Positions 8,386-16,657 of a stretch of DNA of 24,134 nucleotides are shown in pieces. The stretch's first letter is position 1, and the number at the start of each line of letters is the position of its first letter. This DNA is from JAGSOU01 sp049974865. Lineage in GTDB: Bacteria; Pseudomonadota; Alphaproteobacteria; Rhodobacterales; Rhodobacteraceae. The position numbers were made by a program, and so were the translations under genes. A model generated the notes under the pieces. That model searched no databases and had not been told where the DNA came from. It saw only the letters and a program-made list of their open reading frames with translations. The DNA is taken from assembly GCA_049974865.1 (NCBI GenBank), contig JBNGCX010000058.1, positions 1-24,134 on the forward strand, read 5' to 3'.

Positions 8386-8715
8386 TTGGCGCGGCTGACA
8401 TCGCACATCTGGGTTTCGGCCTATCTGGCGCGGCTGCGTCTGGCGGATATTCCGGCCTTCGTGGTGGCGAAGGGCGATGCGACGGCGGGGGCCGTTCTGG
8501 TGAAGCTGAACACGCTGGACGGGGCGGCCAAGGCGTTCCAGCGCAGTTTCGACCTGATGACCGGCGAGCGGGTCTGGATGGTGCTGGCCGAGGGGCCGGA
8601 GGCGGAGGTGGACGAGGCCATCGCGCGGCAGCGCGGCTTCGACCCCGATCTCTGGGTGATCGAGGTCGAGGACCAGCAGGGGCGTCATTTGCTGGACGAG
8701 CCGGGGCTTTCGTGA
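8386..8715 (+). CDS. DUF1491 family protein
   Basis: A 109-residue protein resembling DUF1491, a small family restricted mainly to alphaproteobacteria and without a known function. It starts RLTSHIWVSAYLARLRLADIPAFVVAKGDATAGAVLVK and contains ERVWMVLAEGPEAEVDEAIARQRGFDPDLWVIEVEDQQGRHLLDEPGL, the characteristic central and C-terminal blocks. No membrane span or signal peptide is visible, so it is probably cytoplasmic. The start is TTG, with GAAGGGGA eight bases upstream inside the preceding repeat. It lies just before recO, an arrangement common in this group, but nothing in the sequence links it mechanistically to DNA repair. Confidence 0.87.
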   Translation: MARLTSHIWVSAYLARLRLADIPAFVVAKGDATAGAVLVKLNTLDGAAKAFQRSFDLMTGERVWMVLAEGPEAEVDEAIARQRGFDPDLWVIEVEDQQGRHLLDEPGLS

Positions 8716-8720
8716 CTTTC

Positions 8721-8757
8721 TTGCCTCCGGCGGGGGTGTTTCCGCCAAGAAGGAGGC
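8721..8757 (+). repeat. Intergenic hairpin repeat, type 2, containing recO's SD
   Basis: Nested inverted repeats fill the 45-base gap before recO. GCCTCC (8723-8728) pairs with GGAGGC (8752-8757), and inside it GGCGG (8729-8733) pairs with CCGCC (8742-8746). The loop is eight bases, and AAGAA forms a bulge on the right arm. The right arm contains AAGGAGG, the Shine-Dalgarno sequence of recO. The G/C-rich head and AAGAAGGAGG tail resemble a second dispersed roseobacter intergenic element; that family assignment is from memory. Confidence 0.5.
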
Positions 8758-8760
8758 GCG

Positions 8761-9480
8761 ATGGAGTGGCGTGATCAGGGTGCGGTCTTGGCCGTGCGGC
8801 GGCATGGGGAGAGCTCGGCGATCGTCGAGCTGTTCACCGCCGCGCATGGCCGCCATGCCGGCGTTGTGCGCGGGGGCGCGGGACGCCGGATGGCGCCGCT
8901 GTTGCAGCCCGGCGCGCAGCTCGAGGTCACCTGGCGGGCGCGGCTGGAGGATCATCTGGGCGCCTATACCGTGGAGCCGCTGAAATCCCGCGCCGAACTG
9001 ATGGCGGACCGCGCGGCACTGGCCGGGCTGAACGCGGTGACGGCGCTGCTGCATTTCGCGCTGCCCGAGCGTGAGCCGCATCCGGTGCTCTATCAGCGGA
9101 CCATGAGCGTGCTGGATATGCTGGGCGCATCCGAGCTGTGGCCGCTGGCCTATCTGCGCTGGGAGATGGCGCTGCTGGAGGAGCTGGGCTTCGGTCTGGA
9201 CCTGTCGGCCTGCGCGGCGACCGGGGCGCGCGACGACCTGGCCTATGTCTCGCCCAAATCGGGGCGTGCGGTGAGTGCCGAGGGCGCGGGGGAGTGGGCC
9301 GATCGCCTGTTGCCCCTGCCGCCCGAGATGCTGGGCGCGGGCGACGGCGCGCGCGAGAACGTCCTTGAGGGGCTTCGGACCACGGGGCATTTCCTGGGCC
9401 GGTGGCTGGCCCCGGCGCTGGGCGACCGGCCCTTGCCGGAGGCGCGCGCGCGGCTGATCGAGAGGCTGGCGCGGGGCTGA
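8761..9480 (+). CDS. recO: DNA repair protein RecO
   Basis: RecO works with RecR (and RecF) to load RecA on SSB-coated single-stranded DNA and anneals complementary strands. The 239-residue protein has the N-terminal OB-fold pattern (EWRDQGAVLAVRRHGESSAIVELFTAAHGRHAGVVRGGAGR). A helical C-terminal domain follows, with the segment LRWEMALLEELGFGLDLSACAATGARDDLAYVSPKSGRAVS at about 140-178. Only one cysteine remains where zinc-binding RecO proteins have a four-Cys cluster, so a zinc site is unlikely; from memory this is usual in alphaproteobacteria. Its ATG is four bases after GGAGG, which lies in the arm of the preceding hairpin. Confidence 0.94.
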   Translation: MEWRDQGAVLAVRRHGESSAIVELFTAAHGRHAGVVRGGAGRRMAPLLQPGAQLEVTWRARLEDHLGAYTVEPLKSRAELMADRAALAGLNAVTALLHFALPEREPHPVLYQRTMSVLDMLGASELWPLAYLRWEMALLEELGFGLDLSACAATGARDDLAYVSPKSGRAVSAEGAGEWADRLLPLPPEMLGAGDGARENVLEGLRTTGHFLGRWLAPALGDRPLPEARARLIERLARG

Positions 9481-9542
9481 AGGGCACGGGAAAGTTACAC
9501 GCCCCTGCGAAGGAGGGCGGAACGACGCATGGAGGCGAGAGC

Positions 9543-10385
9543 ATGACGATCACCCTGACGATCACCGTTCCTACGCCCGGCCATGACCGTCTGGTCGCGC
9601 CGGTGGGGTTGGCCACGCCGCATCTAAGCCCTGCGGATTTCGCGGTCAGGGGCGGCCGCCTGGCGCTGACGGCTGAGGCGCAGACCGGTCAGTGGGTGGC
9701 GGTGATCCGGCCGGACGGCGGCCCGGTGCGCCTGACCACGCGTTTTCATACGGGTGGTCTGCCCTATCCGGACAGTCTGTTCGCGCACCGCCCCAATCGG
9801 TTCACCCGTGCAGCCGGTGCTCTGGCGCAGGGCGCGCAGGATGTCGCGGCAAGGGCCGGCGGCGGTGCGGCGGGGCTCCAGGCCATCGTCAGCGATGTCT
9901 GTGCCCGGTTCACCTATGGCCATCCCGAGAAGCGGTTCTACGAGGGGGCCGAGGAGATGCCCCAGCTTTGCGGACTCACCGAGGGCTCCTGCGTCGACAT
10001 CAACGCTTATCTGATCGCGTCGTTGCGCGCTGCCGGATACGAAGCGGGCTATGTCACCGGCTATTTCTTCCCTGCGGAGAAACGCAGCCATTGCGACGAC
10101 ATGCATTGCTGGGTGGTGACCCGTCACGGGGGCCAGGTGCAGGAATGGGACATTGCTCATCACCTGAAGATGGGCCTGCGCGATATCCGGCCCGGGTTGA
10201 ACCCGAAGCCCGGCGTGCGCCTGCCCATGTTCCATTCCATGGGACTGGACCTGCCCGAGTTGGGGGTCTCCGGGTTGAAGCTGCTGGGTCAACCGATGGT
10301 GCTGGGGGAAAACGGGCCCGCTTGGCCCGAGGTGCGGATCGCGCTGGAGGGATACGAGGACCTTGAGGCGCAGGGCGGCCGGTAG
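9543..10385 (+). CDS. Transglutaminase-like cysteine protease-fold protein
   Basis: A 280-residue protein of the transglutaminase-like superfamily. The N-terminal 80 residues form a beta-rich domain (TITLTITVPTPG onward), as in related bacterial proteins. The catalytic triad is intact: C150 in EGSCVDINAYLIA, H188 in DDMHCWVV and D203 in EWDIAHHLKMG. No signal peptide or membrane span is seen, so it is predicted to be cytoplasmic. The ATG is supported by GGAGGCGAG seven bases upstream. The usual partners of many bacterial transglutaminase-like genes (alpha-E and ATP-grasp-type proteins) are absent here. It could be a peptidase, amidase or crosslinking enzyme; the substrate is unknown. It is convergent with the acyl-CoA dehydrogenase, 20 bases away. 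Confidence 0.87.
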   Translation: MTITLTITVPTPGHDRLVAPVGLATPHLSPADFAVRGGRLALTAEAQTGQWVAVIRPDGGPVRLTTRFHTGGLPYPDSLFAHRPNRFTRAAGALAQGAQDVAARAGGGAAGLQAIVSDVCARFTYGHPEKRFYEGAEEMPQLCGLTEGSCVDINAYLIASLRAAGYEAGYVTGYFFPAEKRSHCDDMHCWVVTRHGGQVQEWDIAHHLKMGLRDIRPGLNPKPGVRLPMFHSMGLDLPELGVSGLKLLGQPMVLGENGPAWPEVRIALEGYEDLEAQGGR

Positions 10386-10405
10386 GGCCGACCGCCCGGA
10401 ACCGT

Positions 10406-12088
10406 TCAGCCCAGCAAGCGGCGGGCGATGACCTGGGCCTGGATCTCGGCCGCGCCCTCGAAGATGTTGAGGATGCGCGCATCGCACAGGATCCGGCTGA
10501 TCGCGTATTCCAGAGCGAAACCGTTGCCGCCGTGGATCTGTAGCCCGTTGTCGGCGGCCGCCCAGGCGACGCGCGCGCCCAGCAGCTTGGCCATGCCGGC
10601 CTCGAGGTCGCAGCGGCGGTCGTGGTCTTTCTCCCAGGCCGAGAAATAGGTGAGCTGGCGCGCCACCATGATCTCGGCCGCCATCATGGCCAGCTTGCCG
10701 GCGACGCGCGGAAACTCGATCAGCGATTTGCCGAACTGCTTGCGGTCCTCGGCGTATTGCATGGCGACCTCGAGCGCCGACTGCGCCACGCCCACGGCGC
10801 GGGCGGCGGTCTGGATGCGGGCGGATTCGAAGGTCTGCATGAGTTGCTTGAAGCCCTGGCCCTCGACCCCGCCGAGCAGGTTCTCACCCTTCACCCTGAA
10901 ACCGTCGAAGCCCAGCTCGTACTCCTTCATGCCGCGGTAGCCCAGCACCTCGATCTCGCCGCCGGTCATGCCGGGGGTGGGGAAGGGATCGTCATCGGTG
11001 CCCGGCGTCTTTTCGGCAAGGAACATGGACAGGCCCTTGTAGTCGGTGGTGTCCGGATCGGTGCGGGCCAGAAGCGTCATCACATGGGTGCGCGCGGCGT
11101 GGGTGATCCAGGTCTTGTTGCCGGTCACGACGTAATCGTCGCCCTCCTTGACCGCCCGTGTCCGCAGGCTGCCGAGGTCGGAGCCGGTGTTCGGTTCGGT
11201 GAAAACGGCGGTGGGCAGGATCTCGCCGCTGGCGATCTTGGGCAGCCAGTGGGACTTCTGCTCGTCCGTGCCGCCGCAGAGGATCAGCTCCGCCGCGATC
11301 TCGGAGCGGGTGCCGAGGCTGCCTACGCCGATATAGCCGCGGCTCAGCTCCTCGGAGACGACGACCATCGACGCCTTGGACAGGCCGAGGCCGCCGAGGT
11401 TTTCCGGGATGGTCAGGCCGAAAACGCCCATCTCGGCCAGTTCCCCGATAAGTTCCATCGGGATCAGCTCGTCCTTGAGATGCCAGTCATGGGCGTAGGG
11501 CACGACCTTTTCGTCGGAGAAACGGCGGAACTGTTCGCGGATCATCTCCAGCTCTTCGTCGAGCCCGGTGGCGCCAAAGGTGGCGTGGCCCGCGTTGTCG
11601 CGCATGAGGTGAACCAAGCGGGTGCGGGCGGCGGCGCTGTTGCCGCGGGTCATCAGCGTTGCGCAAGCCTCATGCGCGGGCAGGTCGGGCAGGATGCCGA
11701 GATCGGGCAGCCGGGCGATCTCGCCCTGGCTCATAGGGATACCGCCCTGGATCTGGTTGAGATACTCACCGAAGGCGATCTGGTGGATCAGCGCCTCCAT
11801 CTCGCCGAACCGGCCTTCGCCGTCGAGCCGGGTGGCCCAGGCCTGCATCTGGCGCAGCGATTCCACATAGGTCGCCAGCCAGGCCAGCGCATGGGCGGCA
11901 TGCTGGTTTTCCTCGATCCGGGCGCCCGAGACGCGGCCGTCGACGGTGACGGCCGCGCGCAGCGTGGACTTGGCCTGTTCCAGCAGCGCCTCGGCCGGGC
12001 CGACCGCGGCGCCGGTCAGCGCCAGGAGGTCGTCCAGGCGGGCGTTTTCGGGGGCGTTGCGGGGCAGGTCTTGTCCATCATGCGGCAT
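10406..12088 (-). CDS. mcd: Acyl-CoA dehydrogenase, probably (2S)-methylsuccinyl-CoA dehydrogenase
   Basis: A 560-residue flavoprotein. The acyl-CoA dehydrogenase core starts near residue 180 (LEMIREQFRRFSDEKVVPYAHDWH) and includes TEPNTGSDLGSLRTRAV, VTGNKTWITHA, the ARQLTYFSAW region and NGLQIHGGNGFALEY. The catalytic-base motif IFEGAAEIQ is near the end (E544). The first 165 residues are an extra helical domain absent from ordinary ~380-residue enzymes. That extension and overall length match Mcd of the ethylmalonyl-CoA pathway, which oxidises methylsuccinyl-CoA to mesaconyl-CoA and passes electrons to ETF; etfA lies at the right edge of the window. The ATG follows GGAAGGAG on the minus strand. 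The substrate is inferred; a related long acyl-CoA dehydrogenase remains possible. Confidence 0.78.
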   Translation of the reverse strand: MPHDGQDLPRNAPENARLDDLLALTGAAVGPAEALLEQAKSTLRAAVTVDGRVSGARIEENQHAAHALAWLATYVESLRQMQAWATRLDGEGRFGEMEALIHQIAFGEYLNQIQGGIPMSQGEIARLPDLGILPDLPAHEACATLMTRGNSAAARTRLVHLMRDNAGHATFGATGLDEELEMIREQFRRFSDEKVVPYAHDWHLKDELIPMELIGELAEMGVFGLTIPENLGGLGLSKASMVVVSEELSRGYIGVGSLGTRSEIAAELILCGGTDEQKSHWLPKIASGEILPTAVFTEPNTGSDLGSLRTRAVKEGDDYVVTGNKTWITHAARTHVMTLLARTDPDTTDYKGLSMFLAEKTPGTDDDPFPTPGMTGGEIEVLGYRGMKEYELGFDGFRVKGENLLGGVEGQGFKQLMQTFESARIQTAARAVGVAQSALEVAMQYAEDRKQFGKSLIEFPRVAGKLAMMAAEIMVARQLTYFSAWEKDHDRRCDLEAGMAKLLGARVAWAAADNGLQIHGGNGFALEYAISRILCDARILNIFEGAAEIQAQVIARRLLG

Positions 12089-12153
12089 GAGTCGGCTCCT
12101 TCCTAGTCGGTTCAGAATGGCATAGGGTCTTCGCAGGTGCAGCGCAACAAAAA

Positions 12154-12177
12154 TTCAATGAAACATGTGTTTTTGAA
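12154..12177. promoter_or_regulatory. Inverted repeat, candidate operator between mcd and exporter gene
   Basis: In the 161-base divergent gap, TTCAA (12154-12158) and AAACA (12161-12165) pair with TGTTT (12168-12172) and TTGAA (12173-12177). This gives ten pairs around a TG loop with a TG bulge on the left. No T-rich tail follows, so an operator is more likely than a terminator. On the minus strand a possible -35 TTGCGC (12142-12147) and -10 TATGCC (12119-12124) are 17 bases apart, which would place the repeat just upstream of the mcd promoter. The promoter match is weak. Confidence 0.38.
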
Positions 12178-12249
12178 CGAAAGTGTCGCATGGTTTTTGC
12201 GGTGCGGCGGGCGCCCAACCGCGTTATAGCGGTGGTAAAAGAGGTTTCC

Positions 12250-13020
12250 ATGCTGACAGAGATTTTCGGGCTGCCTTTCGCCCTTTTCGTCGCGGCCTTT
12301 TCCGTCACGCTTTTCGCAGGGTTCGTGAAGGGGGCGGTCGGCTTCGCCATGCCGATGATCATGATTTCGGGGCTGAGCAGCTTTCTACCTGCCCCGATCG
12401 CCCTGGCCGCGCTGATCATCCCGACGGTCCTCACCAACATCGCCCAGGCTTTCCGGGGCGGTGTGGCGGCGGCGGCGGATTCGCTGATGACCTACAAGCG
12501 GCTGGTCGGTTCGGTGATCCTGCTCATCTTTCTCAGCGCGCCGCTTGTGGCGGTGTTGCCGGCCTCGGCGCTCTATCTGCTCCTGGGCGGTCCGATCCTG
12601 CTGTTCACGGTCAGCCAACTTCTGGGAAAGCAGCTCATCCTGCCGCCGCATCACCGGCACCGGGCCGAGGTGATGATGGGGGCGCTGGGCGGCTTCTTCG
12701 GCGGGATTTCGGGCGTGTGGGGGCCGCCGGTGATCGCCTATCTCCTGAGCTTCAACACCGAGAAATCCGAGGCCTTGCGCGTGCAGGGCGTGGTCTTTCT
12801 GATCGGGGCCGTCGTGCTGTTCGTTTCACACCTGAACTCGGGGGTGCTCAATGCACAGACGCTGCCGCTGTCGGCGGCCATGGTGGTGCCCGCGGGGCTG
12901 GGCATGTGGCTGGGTTTCAAGGTGCAGGACCGGCTGGACCCGGCACGTTTCCGCAAGGCCACGCTGGTGATCCTGTCGCTGGCGGCGATGAACCTGATCC
13001 GAAAGGGGCTGACGGGGTGA
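12250..13020 (+). CDS. TauE/SafE-type sulfite/anion exporter family protein
   Basis: A 256-residue, highly hydrophobic protein with about seven or eight membrane spans. It carries the internal duplication typical of the TauE/SafE (formerly DUF81) family: GFVKGAVGFAMPMIMI at about 24-39 and the matching GFFGGISGVWGPPVIAYL at about 148-165. Known members export sulfite, sulfoacetate or related anions, but the substrate cannot be read from sequence here and no taurine or sulfonate genes are adjacent. The frame is open 60 bases upstream, but the ATG at 12250 is preferred: AAAAGAGG sits six bases ahead, and the membrane segment begins directly after it. It is divergent from mcd. Confidence 0.88.
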   Translation: MLTEIFGLPFALFVAAFSVTLFAGFVKGAVGFAMPMIMISGLSSFLPAPIALAALIIPTVLTNIAQAFRGGVAAAADSLMTYKRLVGSVILLIFLSAPLVAVLPASALYLLLGGPILLFTVSQLLGKQLILPPHHRHRAEVMMGALGGFFGGISGVWGPPVIAYLLSFNTEKSEALRVQGVVFLIGAVVLFVSHLNSGVLNAQTLPLSAAMVVPAGLGMWLGFKVQDRLDPARFRKATLVILSLAAMNLIRKGLTG

Positions 13021-13368
13021 CGGCGGGATTCCGCGGGACAGTGCACAGGCCGAGGCCGGGCATATTGTTCGCGGGATTTCGGGAACAGAGGCAAAGCCTG
13101 GTTGACTTATTGCTCCGAAAGGCCCATCTCCAGCCGAGCTCGGTCTTCTGAAGCGTGAGCAGGCTTGGCAAGACAGTCTGGGCAAGACGGACCGAACGGA
13201 TACAGGATCCCATTTCACGCAGGGTTCCGGCGTTTTGACGGCTCAGAGGCAATCCGGCCCAGGGCCAGAGCAAGGCGCGAAACCCTTGCGACCGCGACTT
13301 CAATGAAAATGCGGTTCAGCAGTTTGTGCGGACGCCCCTTGGCCCGCACCAAGAAGGATATTTCCCCA
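13021..13368 (+). other. 348-base non-coding leader region ahead of the helicase gene
   Basis: No convincing gene is found on either strand between the exporter stop and the helicase start. TTGACT at 13102-13107 could be a -35 element, but the matching -10 position is poor. TGTTC (13066-13070) and GAACA (13083-13087) form a loose inverted repeat, AGGC-AAA-GCCT at 13089-13099 a short hairpin, and GGCAAGAC occurs twice at about 13167-13196. If the promoter is near 13102, the helicase mRNA has a leader of over 200 bases. The helicase frame is open back to 13165, with ATG codons at 13303 and 13309. Confidence 0.4.
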
Positions 13369-14577
13369 GTGGAATTCAACATGATGGGGCTTTCGCCCCG
13401 CCTCGTGGCCAAGCTGGCCGAACAAGGGATCACCGATCCCACCCCGATCCAGGAAAAGGCCATCCCGCAGGCCATGAACGGCCGCGACGTGATGGGCATT
13501 GCCCAGACCGGCACCGGCAAGACGGCGGCCTTTGGCCTGCCGCTCATCCACAGCCTGACCAAGATGGGCAACAAGCCCGAGCCCCGGAGCGTCCGGGGTC
13601 TCATCCTTGCGCCCACGCGTGAACTGGCCAAGCAGATCCTGGACAACCTCCGGGCCTATTCCGACGGCACGCATCTGAAGATCGGACTGGTCGTCGGCGG
13701 CGTCTCGATCAATGGCCAGATCAACCGGCTGCAAAAGGGCACTGACCTTCTTGTGGCCACGCCGGGCCGGCTGATCGACCTGCTCGACCGAAAGGCCGTC
13801 AGGCTCGACCAGACGCGGTTCCTGGTGCTCGACGAGGCCGACCAGATGCTCGATCTCGGGTTCATTCACGCGCTGCGGCGCATCGCGCCGCTGCTGCCGA
13901 AGGAGCGTCAGACGATGCTGTTCTCGGCCACCATGCCCAAACAGATGACCGAGATCTCCAAGGCCTATCTGACCGATCCGGTGCGCGTCGAGATCGCGCC
14001 GCCGGGCAAGCCGGCCGAGAAAATCGACCAGAGCGTGTATTTCGTGGAGCAGGCCGGGAAGGCGAAGCTGCTGATCGAGTTCCTCGACACGCACCGGGAC
14101 GAACTGGCGCTGGTGTTCGCGCGTACCAAGCACGGCGCCGAACGGCTGATGAAGACGATCGAAAAGGCCGGTTTCTCGGCTGGCTCGATCCATGGCAACA
14201 AGTCGCAGGGCCAGCGCCAACGCGCCCTGAACGCCTTCCGCGAAGGGGCGCTCCGGGTTCTCGTGGCGACGGATGTCGCGGCGCGCGGGCTCGACATCCC
14301 CGACGTGCGCCACGTCTACAATTTCGACCTGCCCAATGTCCCGGACAACTATGTCCACCGCATTGGCCGGACCGCCCGCGCCGGGCGTGACGGACGGGCG
14401 GTTGCGTTCTGTGCGCCGCCTGAAATGTCCGAGCTTCGGTCGATCGAGAAGACCATGGGGCGCGAGATCCCGGTTGCCGGCGGGGAGTGCTGGGAGCCGA
14501 AGCGCGGGCAGGCGCCGAAGGCACCCGCCAAGCGCAGACGCCGCTCGCGCCGCCCGGCGAAAAGAATGGCCGCCTGA
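13369..14577 (+). CDS. DEAD-box RNA helicase (RhlE-like)
   Basis: An ATP-dependent RNA helicase of about 402 residues. Motifs in order: Q motif ending DPTPIQ at 23-28, motif I AQTGTGKT at 45-52, APTRELAKQ (Ia), TPGRLIDLL (Ib), DEAD at 155-158, LFSATMPKQ (III), the second RecA-like domain with LVFARTKHGAERL, VATDVAARGLDIPDV (V) and HRIGRTARAGRDG (VI). A short Arg/Lys-rich tail (KRRRRSRRPAKR) probably gives extra RNA contact. I prefer the GTG at 13369: AAGAAGGA is ten bases ahead and the Q motif region begins MEFNMMGLSPRL. Starts at 13303 or 13309 would add an atypical basic lead. Likely roles are ribosome assembly, RNA decay or cold adaptation. Confidence 0.94.
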   Translation: MEFNMMGLSPRLVAKLAEQGITDPTPIQEKAIPQAMNGRDVMGIAQTGTGKTAAFGLPLIHSLTKMGNKPEPRSVRGLILAPTRELAKQILDNLRAYSDGTHLKIGLVVGGVSINGQINRLQKGTDLLVATPGRLIDLLDRKAVRLDQTRFLVLDEADQMLDLGFIHALRRIAPLLPKERQTMLFSATMPKQMTEISKAYLTDPVRVEIAPPGKPAEKIDQSVYFVEQAGKAKLLIEFLDTHRDELALVFARTKHGAERLMKTIEKAGFSAGSIHGNKSQGQRQRALNAFREGALRVLVATDVAARGLDIPDVRHVYNFDLPNVPDNYVHRIGRTARAGRDGRAVAFCAPPEMSELRSIEKTMGREIPVAGGECWEPKRGQAPKAPAKRRRRSRRPAKRMAA

Positions 14578-14627
14578 TCAAGGGCTGCCCACAGGGCGTC
14601 CGCAAGACAGAGCATCCGCAAAAAGAG

Positions 14628-14647
14628 ACCCCGGCGCAGGCCGGGGT
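14628..14647. terminator. Bidirectional terminator between helicase and pckA
   Basis: ACCCCGGC (14628-14635) and GCCGGGGT (14640-14647) form a perfect 8-bp GC-rich stem with a four-base loop. On the plus strand TTCCTTGTT follows. On the minus strand the stem is followed by CTCTTTTT, a better U tract, ending pckA transcripts 26 bases past its stop. It lies between convergent genes and can serve both. Confidence 0.82.
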
Positions 14648-14673
14648 TTCCTTGTTCAGAAAGGGCGGGCGCC

Positions 14674-16269
<1,596 letters not shown>

Positions 16270-16287
16270 CTGCATGCTCCTGACACC

Positions 16288-16305
16288 GTCCGCGCAACCG
16301 CGGAC
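16288..16305 (-). promoter_or_regulatory. Hairpin in the pckA 5' leader
   Basis: GTCCGCG (16288-16294) and CGCGGAC (16299-16305) make a perfect 7-bp GC stem with a four-base loop. It starts 18 bases upstream of the pckA ATG and ends about seven bases before the AGGAG site. If the leader is transcribed, the hairpin would stand next to the ribosome binding site and could tune translation or mRNA stability. No T-rich tail follows on either strand, so it is not an obvious terminator. Confidence 0.45.
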
Positions 16306-16423
16306 CAAGAAAATTCCATCACCGGCGCGAGGCGTCTCAAGCGCCGTAGACCTCGGCCTGAGGGAGGGCCGGTGGCGCCCCTATAACATGACGTTTCTGC
16401 GAAGGAACAGGGCGGTTTCCACA

Positions 16424-16456
16424 GTTAGCGCAACCACTTGGGCGTTAGCGCAACCA
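16424..16456. repeat. Tandem 13-bp direct repeat, candidate operator pair
   Basis: GTTAGCGCAACCA occurs identically at 16424-16436 and 16444-16456, with an exact 20-base period, about two DNA turns. The core GCGCAACC occurs a third time at 16292-16299 in the pckA leader hairpin. GCGC-centred sites are typical of LacI-family regulators; in rhizobia a LacI-type protein, PckR, controls pckA. The pair lies about 40-75 bases upstream of the possible pckA -10, a position suited to an activator. The regulator is inferred, not seen. Confidence 0.55.
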
Positions 16457-16657
16457 GGTGTCCGGGGCGGGCGAAGCCTTGCCGAAATCGCACCTGCCGA
16501 GGGTCAAGGTGATGCAAATCGGCCATGTGCCGGCCTTTTCCTCGGCAAAACCGGCCGGGGGCAGGGGTGATTCGCGGATATCGCTTGATTCTATAAGGGG
16601 AAAAAGGAAAAATGAGGCAAAAAACAGGCATTGAGCAGAACAAAAAGGGAAGTTTCC

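Larger units (their letters stand above)
16270..16657. promoter_or_regulatory. pckA-chvI divergent regulatory region
   Basis: No gene is seen in these 388 bases. Besides the tandem repeat and the pckA hairpin, there are two AT-rich -10-like hexamers in an otherwise GC-rich region: TTATAG on the minus strand (16381-16386) facing pckA, and TATAAG on the plus strand (16592-16597) facing chvI. Neither has a good -35 at 16-18 bases, so activator-dependent promoters are possible. A purine-rich tract (16597-16652) containing AAAAAGGGAAG leads into the chvI start. Confidence 0.5.

Noticed and set aside
10373..10397. GGGCGG/CCGCCC pairing over the end of the transglutaminase-like gene, as a terminator
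   Set aside because: There is no T-rich tail on either strand, and the stem includes the stop codon region; the pairing may be incidental.
12141..12148. AGCGCAAC upstream of the Mcd-like gene, matching the core of the pckA repeat
   Set aside because: Only eight bases are shared, which is expected by chance in 24 kb of GC-rich DNA, and there is no tandem copy.
12917..13303. A 128-codon minus-strand frame over the helicase leader
   Set aside because: It overlaps the exporter gene end, has no motif or convincing ribosome binding site, and its composition looks random.
13165..13368. A longer helicase start in the upstream open frame
   Set aside because: The translation before 13369 lacks family similarity, and the best-spaced ribosome binding site belongs to the GTG at 13369.
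16527..16560. GGCCTTTT / AAAACCGGCC imperfect inverted repeat upstream of chvI
   Set aside because: The arms differ by a two-base insertion, and GGCC is itself a palindrome, so the pairing is weak evidence.
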